Position numbers and translations under genes: made by a program | Shown: one piece after another, positions 35,622 through 44,157 of the stretch | Layout: each line of letters starts with the position of its first letter | Position numbering within the stretch: position 1 is the stretch's first letter | NCBI GenBank assembly: GCA_030427485.1 | Contig: JAUICG010000013.1 | Location: 62,001 to 126,000 of the forward strand | Length of the DNA stretch: 64,000 bases | Direction of reading: 5' to 3' | Source of the DNA: Gammaproteobacteria bacterium | GTDB lineage: Bacteria; Pseudomonadota; Gammaproteobacteria; Pseudomonadales; Halieaceae | The notes under the pieces: model-generated | Told to the model about the DNA's origin: nothing | Database searches by the model: none | What the model saw: the letters and a program-made list of their open reading frames with translations, nothing else

Positions 35622-36461
35622 ATGGCTGCAAAAAAACAGCGCATCAGCTGCGAGTTTTTCCCGCCCAAGACCGAGGCCGGCACAAACAAGTTGCTGACCG
35701 AGGTGGCGCCGGCGCTCAACACGCTTGGTCCCGAGTTCTTCTCGGTGACCTACGGCGCCGGCGGCAGCACCCGCGACTCCACGCTGGGCGTCGTATCGGC
35801 GCTCAAGGAGGCCGGCATCGACGTTGCGCCCCACCTCAGCTTTGGCGGTGATGACAAAGGGGCCGTGGCGGCCCTGCTGGAAACCTACCGCCAGCGCGGC
35901 ATCAAACGCCTGGTCGCACTGCGCGGCGATATTCCCTCGGGAACAGGTGGTGCCGCACAGTTGGTGTACGCCAATGAGCTGGTGGCGTTCGTGCGCGAAC
36001 ACAGCGGGGACCACTTCGAAATCGAGGTTGCGGCCTATCCGGAGATCCATCCGGAGGCCAGGAGCTACGATAGCGATATCGGTTTCCTGAAAGCCAAGCT
36101 CGATGCCGGCGCCAACAGCGCCATCACACAGTATTTCTACAATGTGGAAGCGTATTTCTACTTTCTGGACCGGTGCGCGGCCCGCGGTATCGACAAGCCC
36201 ATTTACGCCGGGATCATGCCCATTTCAAACTTCGCCAACCTGCAGCGCTTCTCCCGCAACTGCGGCGCGGAAATTCCCCGCTGGATTTGCCAGCGCATCG
36301 CCGGGTTCGGCGACGACCAGGACAGTATCAGGCAGTTCGGTATAGAGGTCGTCACACAACTGTGCCAGACACTGCTGGACAGCGGCGCCCCCGGCATTCA
36401 TTTCTACACCATGAACCAGGTGGATCCGACGCGGGAAATCTACAACAACCTGGGCCTCTAG
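35622..36461 (+). CDS. metF: 5,10-methylenetetrahydrofolate reductase
   Basis: FAD enzyme that makes 5-methyl-THF for methionine synthesis from homocysteine, so it works directly after AhcY. The 279 residues have ISCEFFPPKTEAG at the start, FFSVTYGAGGSTRD, LRGDIPSGTGG, AAYPEIHPEA and ITQYFYNVEAYFYFLDRC. ATG at 35622 is chosen; the open frame extends upstream into the ahcY coding end. It is 18 bp before rsmE on the same strand. Confidence 0.96.
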   Translation: MAAKKQRISCEFFPPKTEAGTNKLLTEVAPALNTLGPEFFSVTYGAGGSTRDSTLGVVSALKEAGIDVAPHLSFGGDDKGAVAALLETYRQRGIKRLVALRGDIPSGTGGAAQLVYANELVAFVREHSGDHFEIEVAAYPEIHPEARSYDSDIGFLKAKLDAGANSAITQYFYNVEAYFYFLDRCAARGIDKPIYAGIMPISNFANLQRFSRNCGAEIPRWICQRIAGFGDDQDSIRQFGIEVVTQLCQTLLDSGAPGIHFYTMNQVDPTREIYNNLGL

Positions 36462-36479
36462 GAACCCGGCCTCAACGCG

Positions 36480-37214
36480 ATGCGCGTAACCCGTATCTAC
36501 ACCAGTCAAACACTGGGTCCCAATCAGGATATCGAGCTGGAGCCCGGCCCCAGCCATCACCTGGCCCGCGTGCTGCGTCTCGGCGCGGGTGATTCGCTGA
36601 CATTGTTTAACGGACTCGGCGGTGAGTACCCGGGCAGCATCACCGCCGTCGACAAGAAGCAGGTTCGGGTGCTGACCGGCGAACACCGGGACATCGAGCG
36701 CGAATCTCCGCTGTCGATCCACCTCGGCATCGCGGTCTCACGCGGCGAACGGATGGACTGGCTGGTACAGAAATCCACTGAATTGGGCGTGACAGCCCTG
36801 ACACCGCTGTTAACCGAGCACACCGGCGTGAAGCTGTCCGGTGAACGCGCGACAAGGAAAATCCGGCACTGGCAACAGATTGCGATCAGCGCCTGCGAAC
36901 AATGTGGCCGCAACCGCCCGCCTGCCATTCACCCGTTACAGCCGCTTGAACACTGGCTGGCGGCGACCACAGCCGAGCGGAAGTTCGTCCTCCACCACCG
37001 CGCAGATGCGCTCGAAGCGGGCGAGCAGCCTGCCAGTATCGCGCTGCTCGTTGGCCCGGAAGGCGGCTTGTCCGGGGAGAGTGAAGTCAGCGCGGCCGCA
37101 GAGGCCGGATACACTGCCCTGCGCCTGGGCCCACGCGTACTGCGGACAGAGACCGCTCCACTGGCGGCTATCGCGATCCTGCAAAGCTGCTGGGGCGACA
37201 TGAAGCCGCAGTAA
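36480..37214 (+). CDS. rsmE: 16S rRNA m3U1498 methyltransferase
   Basis: SPOUT-class methyltransferase acting on 16S rRNA. The 244-residue protein has an N-terminal PUA-like domain (HHLARVLRLGAGDSLTLFNG), a central KSTELGVTALTPLLTE and the knotted SAM site LLVGPEGGLSGESE and LRLGPRVLRTETAPLAAIA. It begins 18 bp after metF and ends 6 bp before the convergent esterase gene. Cotranscription with ahcY-metF is likely from spacing, though there is no functional link. Confidence 0.94.
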   Translation: MRVTRIYTSQTLGPNQDIELEPGPSHHLARVLRLGAGDSLTLFNGLGGEYPGSITAVDKKQVRVLTGEHRDIERESPLSIHLGIAVSRGERMDWLVQKSTELGVTALTPLLTEHTGVKLSGERATRKIRHWQQIAISACEQCGRNRPPAIHPLQPLEHWLAATTAERKFVLHHRADALEAGEQPASIALLVGPEGGLSGESEVSAAAEAGYTALRLGPRVLRTETAPLAAIAILQSCWGDMKPQ

Positions 37215-37220
37215 AGCCGA

Positions 37221-38468
37221 TTAGCCGCGCAGCCACCTGGCGTGCGTCCACTCCAGGAAATCACCAACCGCATTCACGGTGTGATCAGTCCGCACCGAGT
37301 GGAAGACCTCGAAGGCATGCTGTCCTCCGGGTAATTCCGCGTAAGCTACCGGTTGCGTCGCCACGCTTTGCAGCGCGTCGACAAAAACGCGCGCCTCCTC
37401 TACCCAGACCAGCGTATCGTGCGTGCCCTGTATGACAAACATTGGCGGCGCATCTGCCGAGACATGACTCAGCGGCGAACCGGCATCCCACAGCTCCGGA
37501 TCATCCTCCTGTGAGCACTGAATAACTTTCTCAGAGATCATACCGGCCATCGACATGTCGCCGCGAATCCCGTGTCGGTCGCGAAAGTCGTAGACACCGT
37601 AGACGGGGACCGCGGCCTGCACCGTGGTGTCTACGTCCTCGAATCCGGGCTGCCATTCGGCGCGGTTGGGGGTCAGTGCGGCCAGTGAACTCAGGTGACC
37701 ACCGGCCGAGCCACCGGTGATCGCGATGAAATCGGGATTGCCTCCGTACTCCCGAATGTGCTCGCGGATCCACGCGATGGCTTTCTTCACATCAATAATA
37801 TGGGCGGGGAAGGCTTCCCTGGGGCTGAGGCGGTAGTTGATGGCCACGCACAACCAGCCGCGCTCGGCCATGTGGTACATCAAAGGCTTGGCCTGCTGTT
37901 CCTTCTCGCCGATGATCCAGGCGCCGCCATGCACCTGTAACAGCACGGGGAAACCGCCCTCTCGCGCCTGATCGGGCTGGTAGATATCCAGCAGATTGCG
38001 CTTGCCGCTCTCGGCGTAGGCGATGTCACAGTGTTGCTGCACACCATCACGCTTGAAATGAAACGGCCGCAGCCAGTCACGGGAGCGAATATCATCACTG
38101 AGCAGCTGCCGCCGGTCGGCGGGGATGTCTGAACGGTAGTCCGCTCCCAGCGCGCGCTGCAGTGCGGGCCGCAGGTAGTAGGGCGTGTCCATGGACTGGC
38201 AGTGTAAATAGAGCAAACCCAACCAGGACAGCGCGAAAATACCCAGTCCGGCCTGCGCCAGCGGGTCCGCGAGTGCGCCAAAAAACCCCAGCAACGCGGT
38301 CAGGGCAACCTGCCAGATCAGGTGGACCAGCGCCAGTTCACCACACAGCCAGGCGAGTAGAAAATACACGGGCACCATCCAGTACAGGCGCCTCGCCTGC
38401 ACTATCGCGGCAATCACGCTGATACCACTGAACAGCGCCAGGGTAAAATAGATACCTGCAACACTCAC
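37221..38468 (-). CDS. Membrane-anchored alpha/beta-hydrolase (HSL/BD-FAE-type esterase)
   Basis: A 415-residue protein with three or four hydrophobic segments in residues 1-110 (for example FTLALFSGISVIAAIV and WMVPVYFLLAWLCGELAL) followed by an esterase domain. The catalytic module has the oxyanion motif LLQVHGGAWIIGEK, the nucleophile elbow ITGGSAGGHLSSLA, and a C-terminal HDTLVWVEEA / GGQHAFEVF acid-histidine pair. This arrangement resembles hormone-sensitive-lipase-like carboxylesterases tethered to the inner membrane. Substrate is unknown. Its 3' end faces rsmE. Confidence 0.83.
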   Translation of the reverse strand: MSVAGIYFTLALFSGISVIAAIVQARRLYWMVPVYFLLAWLCGELALVHLIWQVALTALLGFFGALADPLAQAGLGIFALSWLGLLYLHCQSMDTPYYLRPALQRALGADYRSDIPADRRQLLSDDIRSRDWLRPFHFKRDGVQQHCDIAYAESGKRNLLDIYQPDQAREGGFPVLLQVHGGAWIIGEKEQQAKPLMYHMAERGWLCVAINYRLSPREAFPAHIIDVKKAIAWIREHIREYGGNPDFIAITGGSAGGHLSSLAALTPNRAEWQPGFEDVDTTVQAAVPVYGVYDFRDRHGIRGDMSMAGMISEKVIQCSQEDDPELWDAGSPLSHVSADAPPMFVIQGTHDTLVWVEEARVFVDALQSVATQPVAYAELPGGQHAFEVFHSVRTDHTVNAVGDFLEWTHARWLRG

Positions 38469-38892
38469 ATGAATCTCCAGGACGTCAGTAGATTATTCGG
38501 CCGGCCATTCTAGAATACTTGGCGCTTCGGTGTCCCTACTCCACCCGTGATTTCGACATTGCCGCTCTAGAGACAGCGGATGCCGGTAACCCGTGGAAGA
38601 GGAGGCGGCCGAAACGAACCTGATAGAAAACCGAATTTCGTTATCATACTATTTATAAAATAAAAAGGTATTTGTAAAATATCTGGACACTGCATCACAC
38701 TTTCTGCGTACGAACGCACCTTCCCGCCACGCGCTGTACCTGTCCGGATTCCCTGAATCACAGATTTTCGATCGCAATATCAACAGCTTAAATGCCCCTT
38801 TAAGTTCACATGCCGCGCACGAGAAAAACTGCGGCCAGCGGTCGCCAATATGGTCGCTGAAGGCCGGCAAAGAGCCTGAAATGTAAAGCGGT

Positions 38893-38910
38893 GTTTACAC
38901 CGGTGTTAAC
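38893..38910. promoter_or_regulatory. Dyad, possible activator site of the PEP-CTERM gene
   Basis: GTTTACACCGGTGTTAAC is an 18-bp near-palindrome with a perfect ACACCGGTGT centre. It lies about 110 bases upstream of the predicted sigma-54 start, a typical distance for an enhancer-binding protein. Confidence 0.45.
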
Positions 38911-38984
38911 AAGAAACAGGCGCCGCAGCTGCAGAACTGGACGGGTGCGGCTATCTCTTTGTTTTCTTGCGCCTTACAGCGCGT

Positions 38985-39000
38985 TGGCATTTTATTTGCT
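38985..39000 (+). promoter_or_regulatory. Sigma-54 (-24/-12) promoter of the PEP-CTERM gene
   Basis: TGGCAT-N5-TTGCT matches the sigma-54 consensus TGGCAC-N5-TTGCA, with the invariant GG (38986-38987) and GC (38998-38999) correctly spaced. A start near 39011 would give a leader of about 49 bases with the ribosome-binding site AAAGAGGAGAG before the ATG at 39060. PEP-CTERM genes in many species are linked to RpoN and the PrsK/PrsR system. Confidence 0.6.
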
Positions 39001-39059
39001 GCCAGTACAGCGGAGCAGGACGCCGTTTTCGTCACGACATGACAAAGAGGAGAGCTGTG

Positions 39060-39713
39060 ATGATCAAACAACTGATTACCGCCATGGCATTCGGGCTTGC
39101 CGTCAACCCGGCCTCTGCCGCCTACTGGATGATTGGTGACGATGACGGGTATGGCATCGGTATTCCCGATGATGCCAATCATACCTTCGTCGCGCCGATT
39201 AAGGACTACCGCAGCGCGGCAGAAAAAGCGGCCACTGACGGCGCCCAGAACACCGATACCTACAGCACCCACCACGCTGGCTTCAGCCCGGTTGATCAGG
39301 TGGGCGACCTGACCACCTTCCTGTTCACCGGCCTGGGAAATGGCTGGACAGAAGGCAGCATGTGGTTTGACATGGCCGATTTCCAGGCCTCTACCTTTGG
39401 CGCGGTGGTCACCACCTACAACGGAATCAACCAGAACTGGGCGTTCAATGACGGCTATCCGAGCACCAAGGTGCGCTTTTTCGACCTGTCCCAGGACGTG
39501 CTGGATTCGATCAACTTGCTCGGCGAACTCAATGTCACCATTGATCGCAATGGCTCGTCCGATTTCTACGGCTTTGACTACGCACTGCTTTCCGATCGCA
39601 GAGGGGATGTCGGCAACCCCAGCGACATGCCGGTACCCTCCGTGATCATGCTGATGGGCGTCGGGTTTCTCAGCCTGGGGCTTGCCCGCCGTCGCAAGCC
39701 AGGTCAGTCGTAG
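39060..39713 (+). CDS. PEP-CTERM-type exported protein
   Basis: A 217-residue exported protein. It has a cleavable signal peptide (MIKQLITAMAFGLAVNPASA), a central region rich in Asp, Gly and aromatics that I do not recognise, and a C-terminal sorting signal: PVPS followed by the hydrophobic span VIMLMGVGFLSLGLA and a basic RRRK end. This is a variant of the PEP-CTERM tripartite tail cleaved by exosortase at the inner membrane for export to the cell surface or exopolysaccharide. No exosortase gene is in this window. ATG at 39060 follows an excellent ribosome-binding site. Confidence 0.82.
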   Translation: MIKQLITAMAFGLAVNPASAAYWMIGDDDGYGIGIPDDANHTFVAPIKDYRSAAEKAATDGAQNTDTYSTHHAGFSPVDQVGDLTTFLFTGLGNGWTEGSMWFDMADFQASTFGAVVTTYNGINQNWAFNDGYPSTKVRFFDLSQDVLDSINLLGELNVTIDRNGSSDFYGFDYALLSDRRGDVGNPSDMPVPSVIMLMGVGFLSLGLARRRKPGQS

Positions 39714-39732
39714 CCTTTCACACCGTGAGTAT

Positions 39733-39758
39733 CTCCCCGATCAGCAGTGACCGGGGAG
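39733..39758 (+). terminator. Hairpin after the PEP-CTERM gene
   Basis: CTCCCCG and CGGGGAG (7-bp perfect stem) flank a 12-base loop 19 bases after the stop codon. There is no U-tract, so it may stabilise the 3' end or assist termination rather than be a canonical terminator. Confidence 0.4.
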
Positions 39759-39973
39759 TCCTGCATCAATTGATCTGCCAGATCCTGGCGCCATTGGTTC
39801 AGCCTGTTCATCTGGACTTGATCAGGCTTCTCTCCCTGCAACCTTCCGTTATATTTTCCTGACAGCGATGTTCCATAAAGAGGAGATTCATTGTCGAATT
39901 CCTCTTCAACGCTGGTGCTTTGCTACACTTCGGGTAAGAATACCACCCACGATTTTGTGAGGAGACCAGCAGC

Positions 39974-40300
39974 ATGCACAAACACCCGAGCTTCAGAAGC
40001 CATCAGACAAGCCGCCTCCCGGCCTGTCGACTTACCGCAGTCATCGCCCTGGCAGCAGCACTTGCCTCCGGCTGCACCATGAGCGAAACGCAACAGCGCA
40101 CGGGCGCTGGCGCCGCAATCGGCGCACTGGGCGGCGCATTGCTCGGCACCAGCCGGGAGAGTGCCGCGATCGGTGCCGCTGTCGGCGCAGCGGGTGGTTA
40201 TATCTACGACCAGTACAACAAACGAGAGGACGCTGAAGCGGAGAACACCCAGTTGCGGCAGGAAAACGCACGACTGAAGCAGGAAGCCGCGAATAACTGA
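39974..40300 (+). CDS. Glycine-zipper lipoprotein
   Basis: A 108-residue predicted lipoprotein: signal sequence ending with the lipobox LASGC (about residues 30-34), then a glycine-zipper membrane segment (GAGAAIGALGGALLGTSRES and AAIGAAVGAAGGYIYDQY) and a charged C-terminal coiled coil (AEAENTQLRQENARLKQEA). The YMGG/Gly-zipper class is often associated with cell-envelope integrity, but the role is unknown. It would be processed by Lgt (gene at 1447). The next gene, also exported, follows at 73 bp. Confidence 0.8.
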   Translation: MHKHPSFRSHQTSRLPACRLTAVIALAAALASGCTMSETQQRTGAGAAIGALGGALLGTSRESAAIGAAVGAAGGYIYDQYNKREDAEAENTQLRQENARLKQEAANN

Positions 40301-40373
40301 GGCGGCCAGCATTCACGGTTTACACACTGAATTTTCACGCTGCGAAATCAACGGTTATAGGGGAGTGACAACA

Positions 40374-40787
40374 ATGACAGCACGAGGACTGATCGGCATA
40401 TGCAGCCTGGTAGTGGGGGCCGCGATCGGGGTGATACCCGTCCAGGTATTCGCCACCTCCAATGGTTACACTGTGGAAGACATCAAACTCAGCTCAGCCG
40501 GCGAGCTGGTGGATGTTTGCACTGTCGAGGCATCGAATGTCGACCACGCTGCGGCGATGGGTTTCTGCTACGGTTTCTTTGAGGGTGCCATCCGCTACCA
40601 CCAGGCGATCTCCGGCGCGGACGTCAACAGAAACCTGGTCTGCCCGCCTCCACAGACCACGCGTCTGCAGGCCGTCGACGAGTTCGTCAGCTTCATGGCG
40701 GAAAATCCGCAATACCAGACAGAGGCATCCATCGATGCGGTCTTTCGCGCTCTGATGGCCCGCTGGCCTTGTGAACAAGCGAACTAG
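40374..40787 (+). CDS. Exported Rap1a/Tai-like protein
   Basis: A 137-residue exported protein with an N-terminal signal (IGICSLVVGAAIGVIPVQVFA) and a small domain containing four cysteines (VDVCTVEASN, MGFCYGFFEGAIRYHQAI, LVCPPP, RWPC) with the spacing typical of the Rap1a/Tai immunity fold, which in other species neutralises type VI amidase effectors. No effector or T6SS gene is near, so an immunity role is not supported by context. ATG at 40374 with the GGGGAG site upstream is preferred to GTG at 40365. Its TAG stop overlaps the stop of the convergent COQ4 gene (CTAG). Confidence 0.72.
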   Translation: MTARGLIGICSLVVGAAIGVIPVQVFATSNGYTVEDIKLSSAGELVDVCTVEASNVDHAAAMGFCYGFFEGAIRYHQAISGADVNRNLVCPPPQTTRLQAVDEFVSFMAENPQYQTEASIDAVFRALMARWPCEQAN

Positions 40788-41542
40788 GCCGCGCTGACAA
40801 CAGACCCTGTATCGACGGCGCTGCGGAGCGCCGCTCGATACAGCGTGGGCTTCAATACGCCGAGTTCGCCGCGTATCTGGTCCAGCGGTTCGGCCAGGCG
40901 CTCCTCCCAGTTGACGGTCGCAAACCATGTCGCAGCCTCGCCGATGCGGCGACCTTCCTCGATGCAATCATCCACGGAAAACGACACGGCCGCCTGGCGA
41001 GCCTTGCGCCGCGCCATGAAAATGATAAAGGCGATACCGCGATTGGGCGTCTGCGTGACCATGAATGACAACAGGCAGAGCTCTCCTAGCGGATCGCGCC
41101 CATAACCGCAGACCACGTGTTGCAGATCGTGTATATCGCGCAGCCGATTGCCCAGCCAGCGCTCCTCGGGGTTCAGGCCGCTTCCGCGTCCGCGCGGCAC
41201 CTCCTCGCTCGCCGCAACCAGGCCATCCGCGCTCAGTGATTGCGTCTCGACAAACTTGAGGTAGGCTCGACCCACACTGCCCTCGGGCATGGCCCGCAGC
41301 GCATCTCGATCACCCAGTAACGACAGAATATCAGGTTTCTGGCGCAGTAATTCCCGGCCACCCGGCAGGGATTCCAGCCTGGCCACGGCGCGCGTTATGC
41401 TGCCGCCCTTGAGGGCTTCGATGATCCTGAACACCTCCGCGGTATTGTCCGGGTTGGCAATCAGTGCCCGCACCGAGCGCAGCGCCTGCACCGGCTTCAC
41501 GCCCCTGACGTCCTTGATGAAATTCGCGAGAGAGCCCGCCAT
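40784..41542 (-). CDS. COQ4-family protein
   Basis: A 252-residue homologue of COQ4, a eukaryotic ubiquinone-synthesis factor with a zinc site and a lipid pocket. The signature HDLQHVVCGYGRDPLGE (HDxxH...E) is present. Bacterial members are known but their role is unsettled; recent work attributes COQ4 with C1 decarboxylative hydroxylation. This genome also encodes ubiH and ubiI here, so the function may be redundant or for another substrate. ATG at 41542 (AGGTG upstream) is preferred to TTG at 41560. It is 41 bp downstream of the GGDEF gene. Confidence 0.85.
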   Translation of the reverse strand: MAGSLANFIKDVRGVKPVQALRSVRALIANPDNTAEVFRIIEALKGGSITRAVARLESLPGGRELLRQKPDILSLLGDRDALRAMPEGSVGRAYLKFVETQSLSADGLVAASEEVPRGRGSGLNPEERWLGNRLRDIHDLQHVVCGYGRDPLGELCLLSFMVTQTPNRGIAFIIFMARRKARQAAVSFSVDDCIEEGRRIGEAATWFATVNWEERLAEPLDQIRGELGVLKPTLYRAALRSAVDTGSVVSAA

Positions 41543-41583
41543 GCTATGCACCTGTATCAATCGTTACACTGACCGCGACTTTC

Positions 41584-42738
41584 TCAATGTCGTGAGCCGT
41601 TCTTCAGGTTAGTCGATGAACCCGAACCGCGCCAATACAGCTCCGGGTGTGTCGCGTTGCCGACCTTGAGGGACAGGCACACCGGCAGCACGTCGTCATC
41701 ATTGCTACTGCGCGTGCCGGTAAGCAACGAAGTCACCGATGCGGCGGGAGCAGTCGCCGCAATGACCCGGTTGCGCCCGTCTCCCTTGGCGCGATACAGC
41801 GCGGCGTCTGCGCGACCCAGCCAGCCCTCTCTGTCCTCAGCGGGCTGTAACTGGGCAACACCAATCGATACCGTCATTGGCGTACCCTCTATAAACTTTC
41901 CATGTTCAATCAGGCTGCGAACCTTTTCACCCAGTTTAAGCGCGCCAGCCAGTGACGTGTGTTCCGCGACAAGCACAAACTCCTCTCCACCATACCTGTA
42001 CAGGGTTTCCGTGGCTCGCGTACTGCGGCTTATCAGTGCCGCGATGGCTATCAGCACCTGGTCACCCGTAATGTGTCCGTGCGTATCGTTGATGCGCTTG
42101 AAATGATCAATATCGATGAGCAGCAAACTGGCCGGACTGCCGTTGCGACGGAAGATAGCCGCCAGGGTATCGAGTTTGTTGCTTTGCGCGCGCCGGTTCC
42201 CGACACCGGTCAACGGATCAACATCAATGCTGTGGCGCAGTTCTTCCAATTGCCGCCGGTTCGTCAACGAAAACGTGTTCGCCAGCAATACCGTAACAAC
42301 CAGCGCCAGACAGATCTTTATCACCGCCGCCGCCGACAGGTCATCCCAGACAATCGCGAGAAAACAGCCGACAAACCCTGTCGTGATGATAGTCGCCTGG
42401 CGCGCGTCCAGCGTGAAGTAGGCCACCATGAGCGCGGGAAAGGCCCAGAATATTTCGCTGGCACCCAGTAACAGGATGGATATCAGTGCGGCGCCGGTAA
42501 ACCCGAGTGCCAGCAGGATACTCGCCGCATGCGTTTTGCGCCCGACATACACGTACAGGAACAGGAGCAGCATTATGCCGACAAAGCCCATATCCACGAA
42601 AGCCAGCGTCCAGCGGCTGTCGAGCGACCTGATGTAGGCGAGCAGGGTAACCGCGACAGCCAGGCTGCCACTGACCACTATCAACAGCGTTTCCGCTAGC
42701 GACCGCCTGTTCGCAGAATTCATCTCGCTTTTCATCAT
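41584..42738 (-). CDS. Membrane-bound GGDEF diguanylate cyclase
   Basis: About 384 residues: an N-terminal region of several hydrophobic segments (VVSGSLAVAVTLLAYI through VVTVLLANTFSLTN), then a GGDEF domain with DIDHFKRINDTHGH and the active-site variant YRYGGEEFVLV, which is competent in most enzymes for making cyclic di-GMP from GTP. No RxxD inhibitory site is visible at the usual position. The MASE-like membrane part has no recognised ligand. ATG at 42738 with GAGGTGG upstream is preferred to GTG at 42747. It may be in an operon with the COQ4 gene. Confidence 0.87.
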   Translation of the reverse strand: MMKSEMNSANRRSLAETLLIVVSGSLAVAVTLLAYIRSLDSRWTLAFVDMGFVGIMLLLFLYVYVGRKTHAASILLALGFTGAALISILLLGASEIFWAFPALMVAYFTLDARQATIITTGFVGCFLAIVWDDLSAAAVIKICLALVVTVLLANTFSLTNRRQLEELRHSIDVDPLTGVGNRRAQSNKLDTLAAIFRRNGSPASLLLIDIDHFKRINDTHGHITGDQVLIAIAALISRSTRATETLYRYGGEEFVLVAEHTSLAGALKLGEKVRSLIEHGKFIEGTPMTVSIGVAQLQPAEDREGWLGRADAALYRAKGDGRNRVIAATAPAASVTSLLTGTRSSNDDDVLPVCLSLKVGNATHPELYWRGSGSSTNLKNGSRH

Positions 42739-43158
42739 GCCATCCACCTCGTTGAATGTTCAATCACTCTGTTCAGCGAGTGACGGAAGCCAGCGCCGAC
42801 GTTGTCCACGCGGCCGGGATGTCAGATATTTTTCATCGGGGGGAAGTTTGCAGTGGGCCCGATAAGGCCGCCCTATCAGTGACGAGCTGATTCCGCAATA
42901 TCCACCGGCCTCTTCTCGACGACAGGAGGCCTGGATAACGTGATCTTAGTCACAGTTTGGCAACTAGTCCAACTCCGAAGGCAAAAAAACTGCCCGAATC
43001 TCATTTTTTTTGCTAGCGCTAGCTCCCGTTTGTGCAGCCCCCTGACAGCGTCACGGGATGGCTGGCCGCACCGGCTTCTCTCGACACATCTCATCCGCTT
43101 GCACCCGTGGACGCCTTTGCGTAAGTTAGCAAGCCGTCGTGGCAGGAGTACGAGCGTA
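42739..43158. other. Intergenic region upstream of gshB
   Basis: A 420-bp spacer between divergent genes. It contains the perfect 12-bp palindrome GCTAGCGCTAGC at 43012-43023 and a pair of A/T runs (GCAAAAAAA at 42981-42989, TTTTTTTTGC at 43004-43013) that could pair. I see no coding sequence or RNA family. The reading frame that is open here is an artefact of gshB. Confidence 0.55.
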
Positions 43159-44133
43159 ATGACCGTCAAACTGGGCGTGGTGATGGACCCCATCGCCGGT
43201 ATCAACTACAAGAAAGACACCACAATGGCAATGCTCTGGGCAGCCCAGGACAGGGGCTGGCAGCTGTTTTACATGGAGCAGGGGGACCTGTACCTCGAGC
43301 AGGGTGTCGCGCGCGCAAGCATGGCGGAGCTGACCGTACAGCGGGACCCGCAAAGCTGGTTCTCAACAGCCGAAGCGCGCGATGTGGACCTCGACCAACT
43401 CGACGTGATCCTGATGCGCAAGGACCCGCCCTTCGACAACGAATATATTTATACCACGTATATTCTGGAAGCCGCTGAACGCAGGGGTACACTGGTGGTC
43501 AACCGCTGCCAGAGCCTGCGCGACTGCAATGAAAAAGTGTTCGCCACGCAGTTTCCCGAGTGTTGCCCGCCGGTGCTGGTCAGCGCGGACATGCCTCGCC
43601 TGAAAGCGTTTCACCAGCAGCACGGCGACGCCATTTTCAAACCGCTGGACGGCATGGGCGGCAGCGCCATATTCAGGGTAAAAAAGGACGACCCGAATGT
43701 CAGCGTGATTCTCGAGATGCTGACCCGGCACGGTAGCCAGACAATCATGGCACAGCAGTTTATCCCGCAAATTGAAAAGGGCGATAAACGCATTCTGATG
43801 ATCAACGGCGAACCCGTGCCGTATTGCCTTGCGCGCGTACCGCTGGTGGGGGAAACCCGCGGCAATCTCGCCGCGGGTGGAACCGGTGTCGCACAGCCGC
43901 TGACGGAACGGGATCAATGGATCGCTGCCCGGGTAGGGCCGGCTTTACGCGAGCGAGGGCTGCTGTTTGTCGGCCTGGACGTGATTGGAGACTACCTCAC
44001 GGAGGTCAATGTCACCAGTCCCACCTGCATTCGGGAAATTGACGCGGCCTATGGGCTGGACATCGGCGGGCAACTCATGGATTGTATTGCCGGGGAGTTA
44101 AACAACAGAAACCGGCGCAGCGCCGATCAATAA
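43159..44133 (+). CDS. gshB: Glutathione synthetase
   Basis: Ligates glycine to gamma-glutamylcysteine using ATP. The 324-residue ATP-grasp protein begins VKLGVVMDPIAGINYKKDTT and has RKDPPFDNEYIYTTYILE, FKPLDGMGGSAIF, GETRGNLAAGGTG and VNVTSPTCIREID. ATG at 43159 has GGAG upstream and matches homologue starts; the longer frame runs through the intergenic region. It heads the gshB-tonB-yqgE-ruvX cluster seen in Pseudomonas. Confidence 0.96.
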   Translation: MTVKLGVVMDPIAGINYKKDTTMAMLWAAQDRGWQLFYMEQGDLYLEQGVARASMAELTVQRDPQSWFSTAEARDVDLDQLDVILMRKDPPFDNEYIYTTYILEAAERRGTLVVNRCQSLRDCNEKVFATQFPECCPPVLVSADMPRLKAFHQQHGDAIFKPLDGMGGSAIFRVKKDDPNVSVILEMLTRHGSQTIMAQQFIPQIEKGDKRILMINGEPVPYCLARVPLVGETRGNLAAGGTGVAQPLTERDQWIAARVGPALRERGLLFVGLDVIGDYLTEVNVTSPTCIREIDAAYGLDIGGQLMDCIAGELNNRNRRSADQ

Positions 44134-44157
44134 GGAATTGCCCCGGCGGAGCCCTTG

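Larger units (their letters stand above)
38469..39059. other. 591-bp intergenic region upstream of the PEP-CTERM gene
   Basis: No coding sequence is convincing. The left part (38630-38700) is a low-GC tract (ATACTATTTATAAAATAAAA and neighbours). Toward the right is the dyad at 38893-38910 and a sigma-54-type promoter at 38985-39000. The remainder shows nothing recognisable. Confidence 0.6.

Noticed and set aside
39891..40082. Short ORF with a [10 protein letters not shown] ribosome-binding site before the glycine-zipper lipoprotein
   Set aside because: Although AAAGAGGAGAT precedes it, the frame has no hydrophobic or conserved features and overlaps the lipoprotein gene out of frame.
43012..43023. 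GCTAGCGCTAGC palindrome before gshB as an operator
   Set aside because: Perfect but only 12 bp and without a promoter fit; kept only as a note in the intergenic entry.
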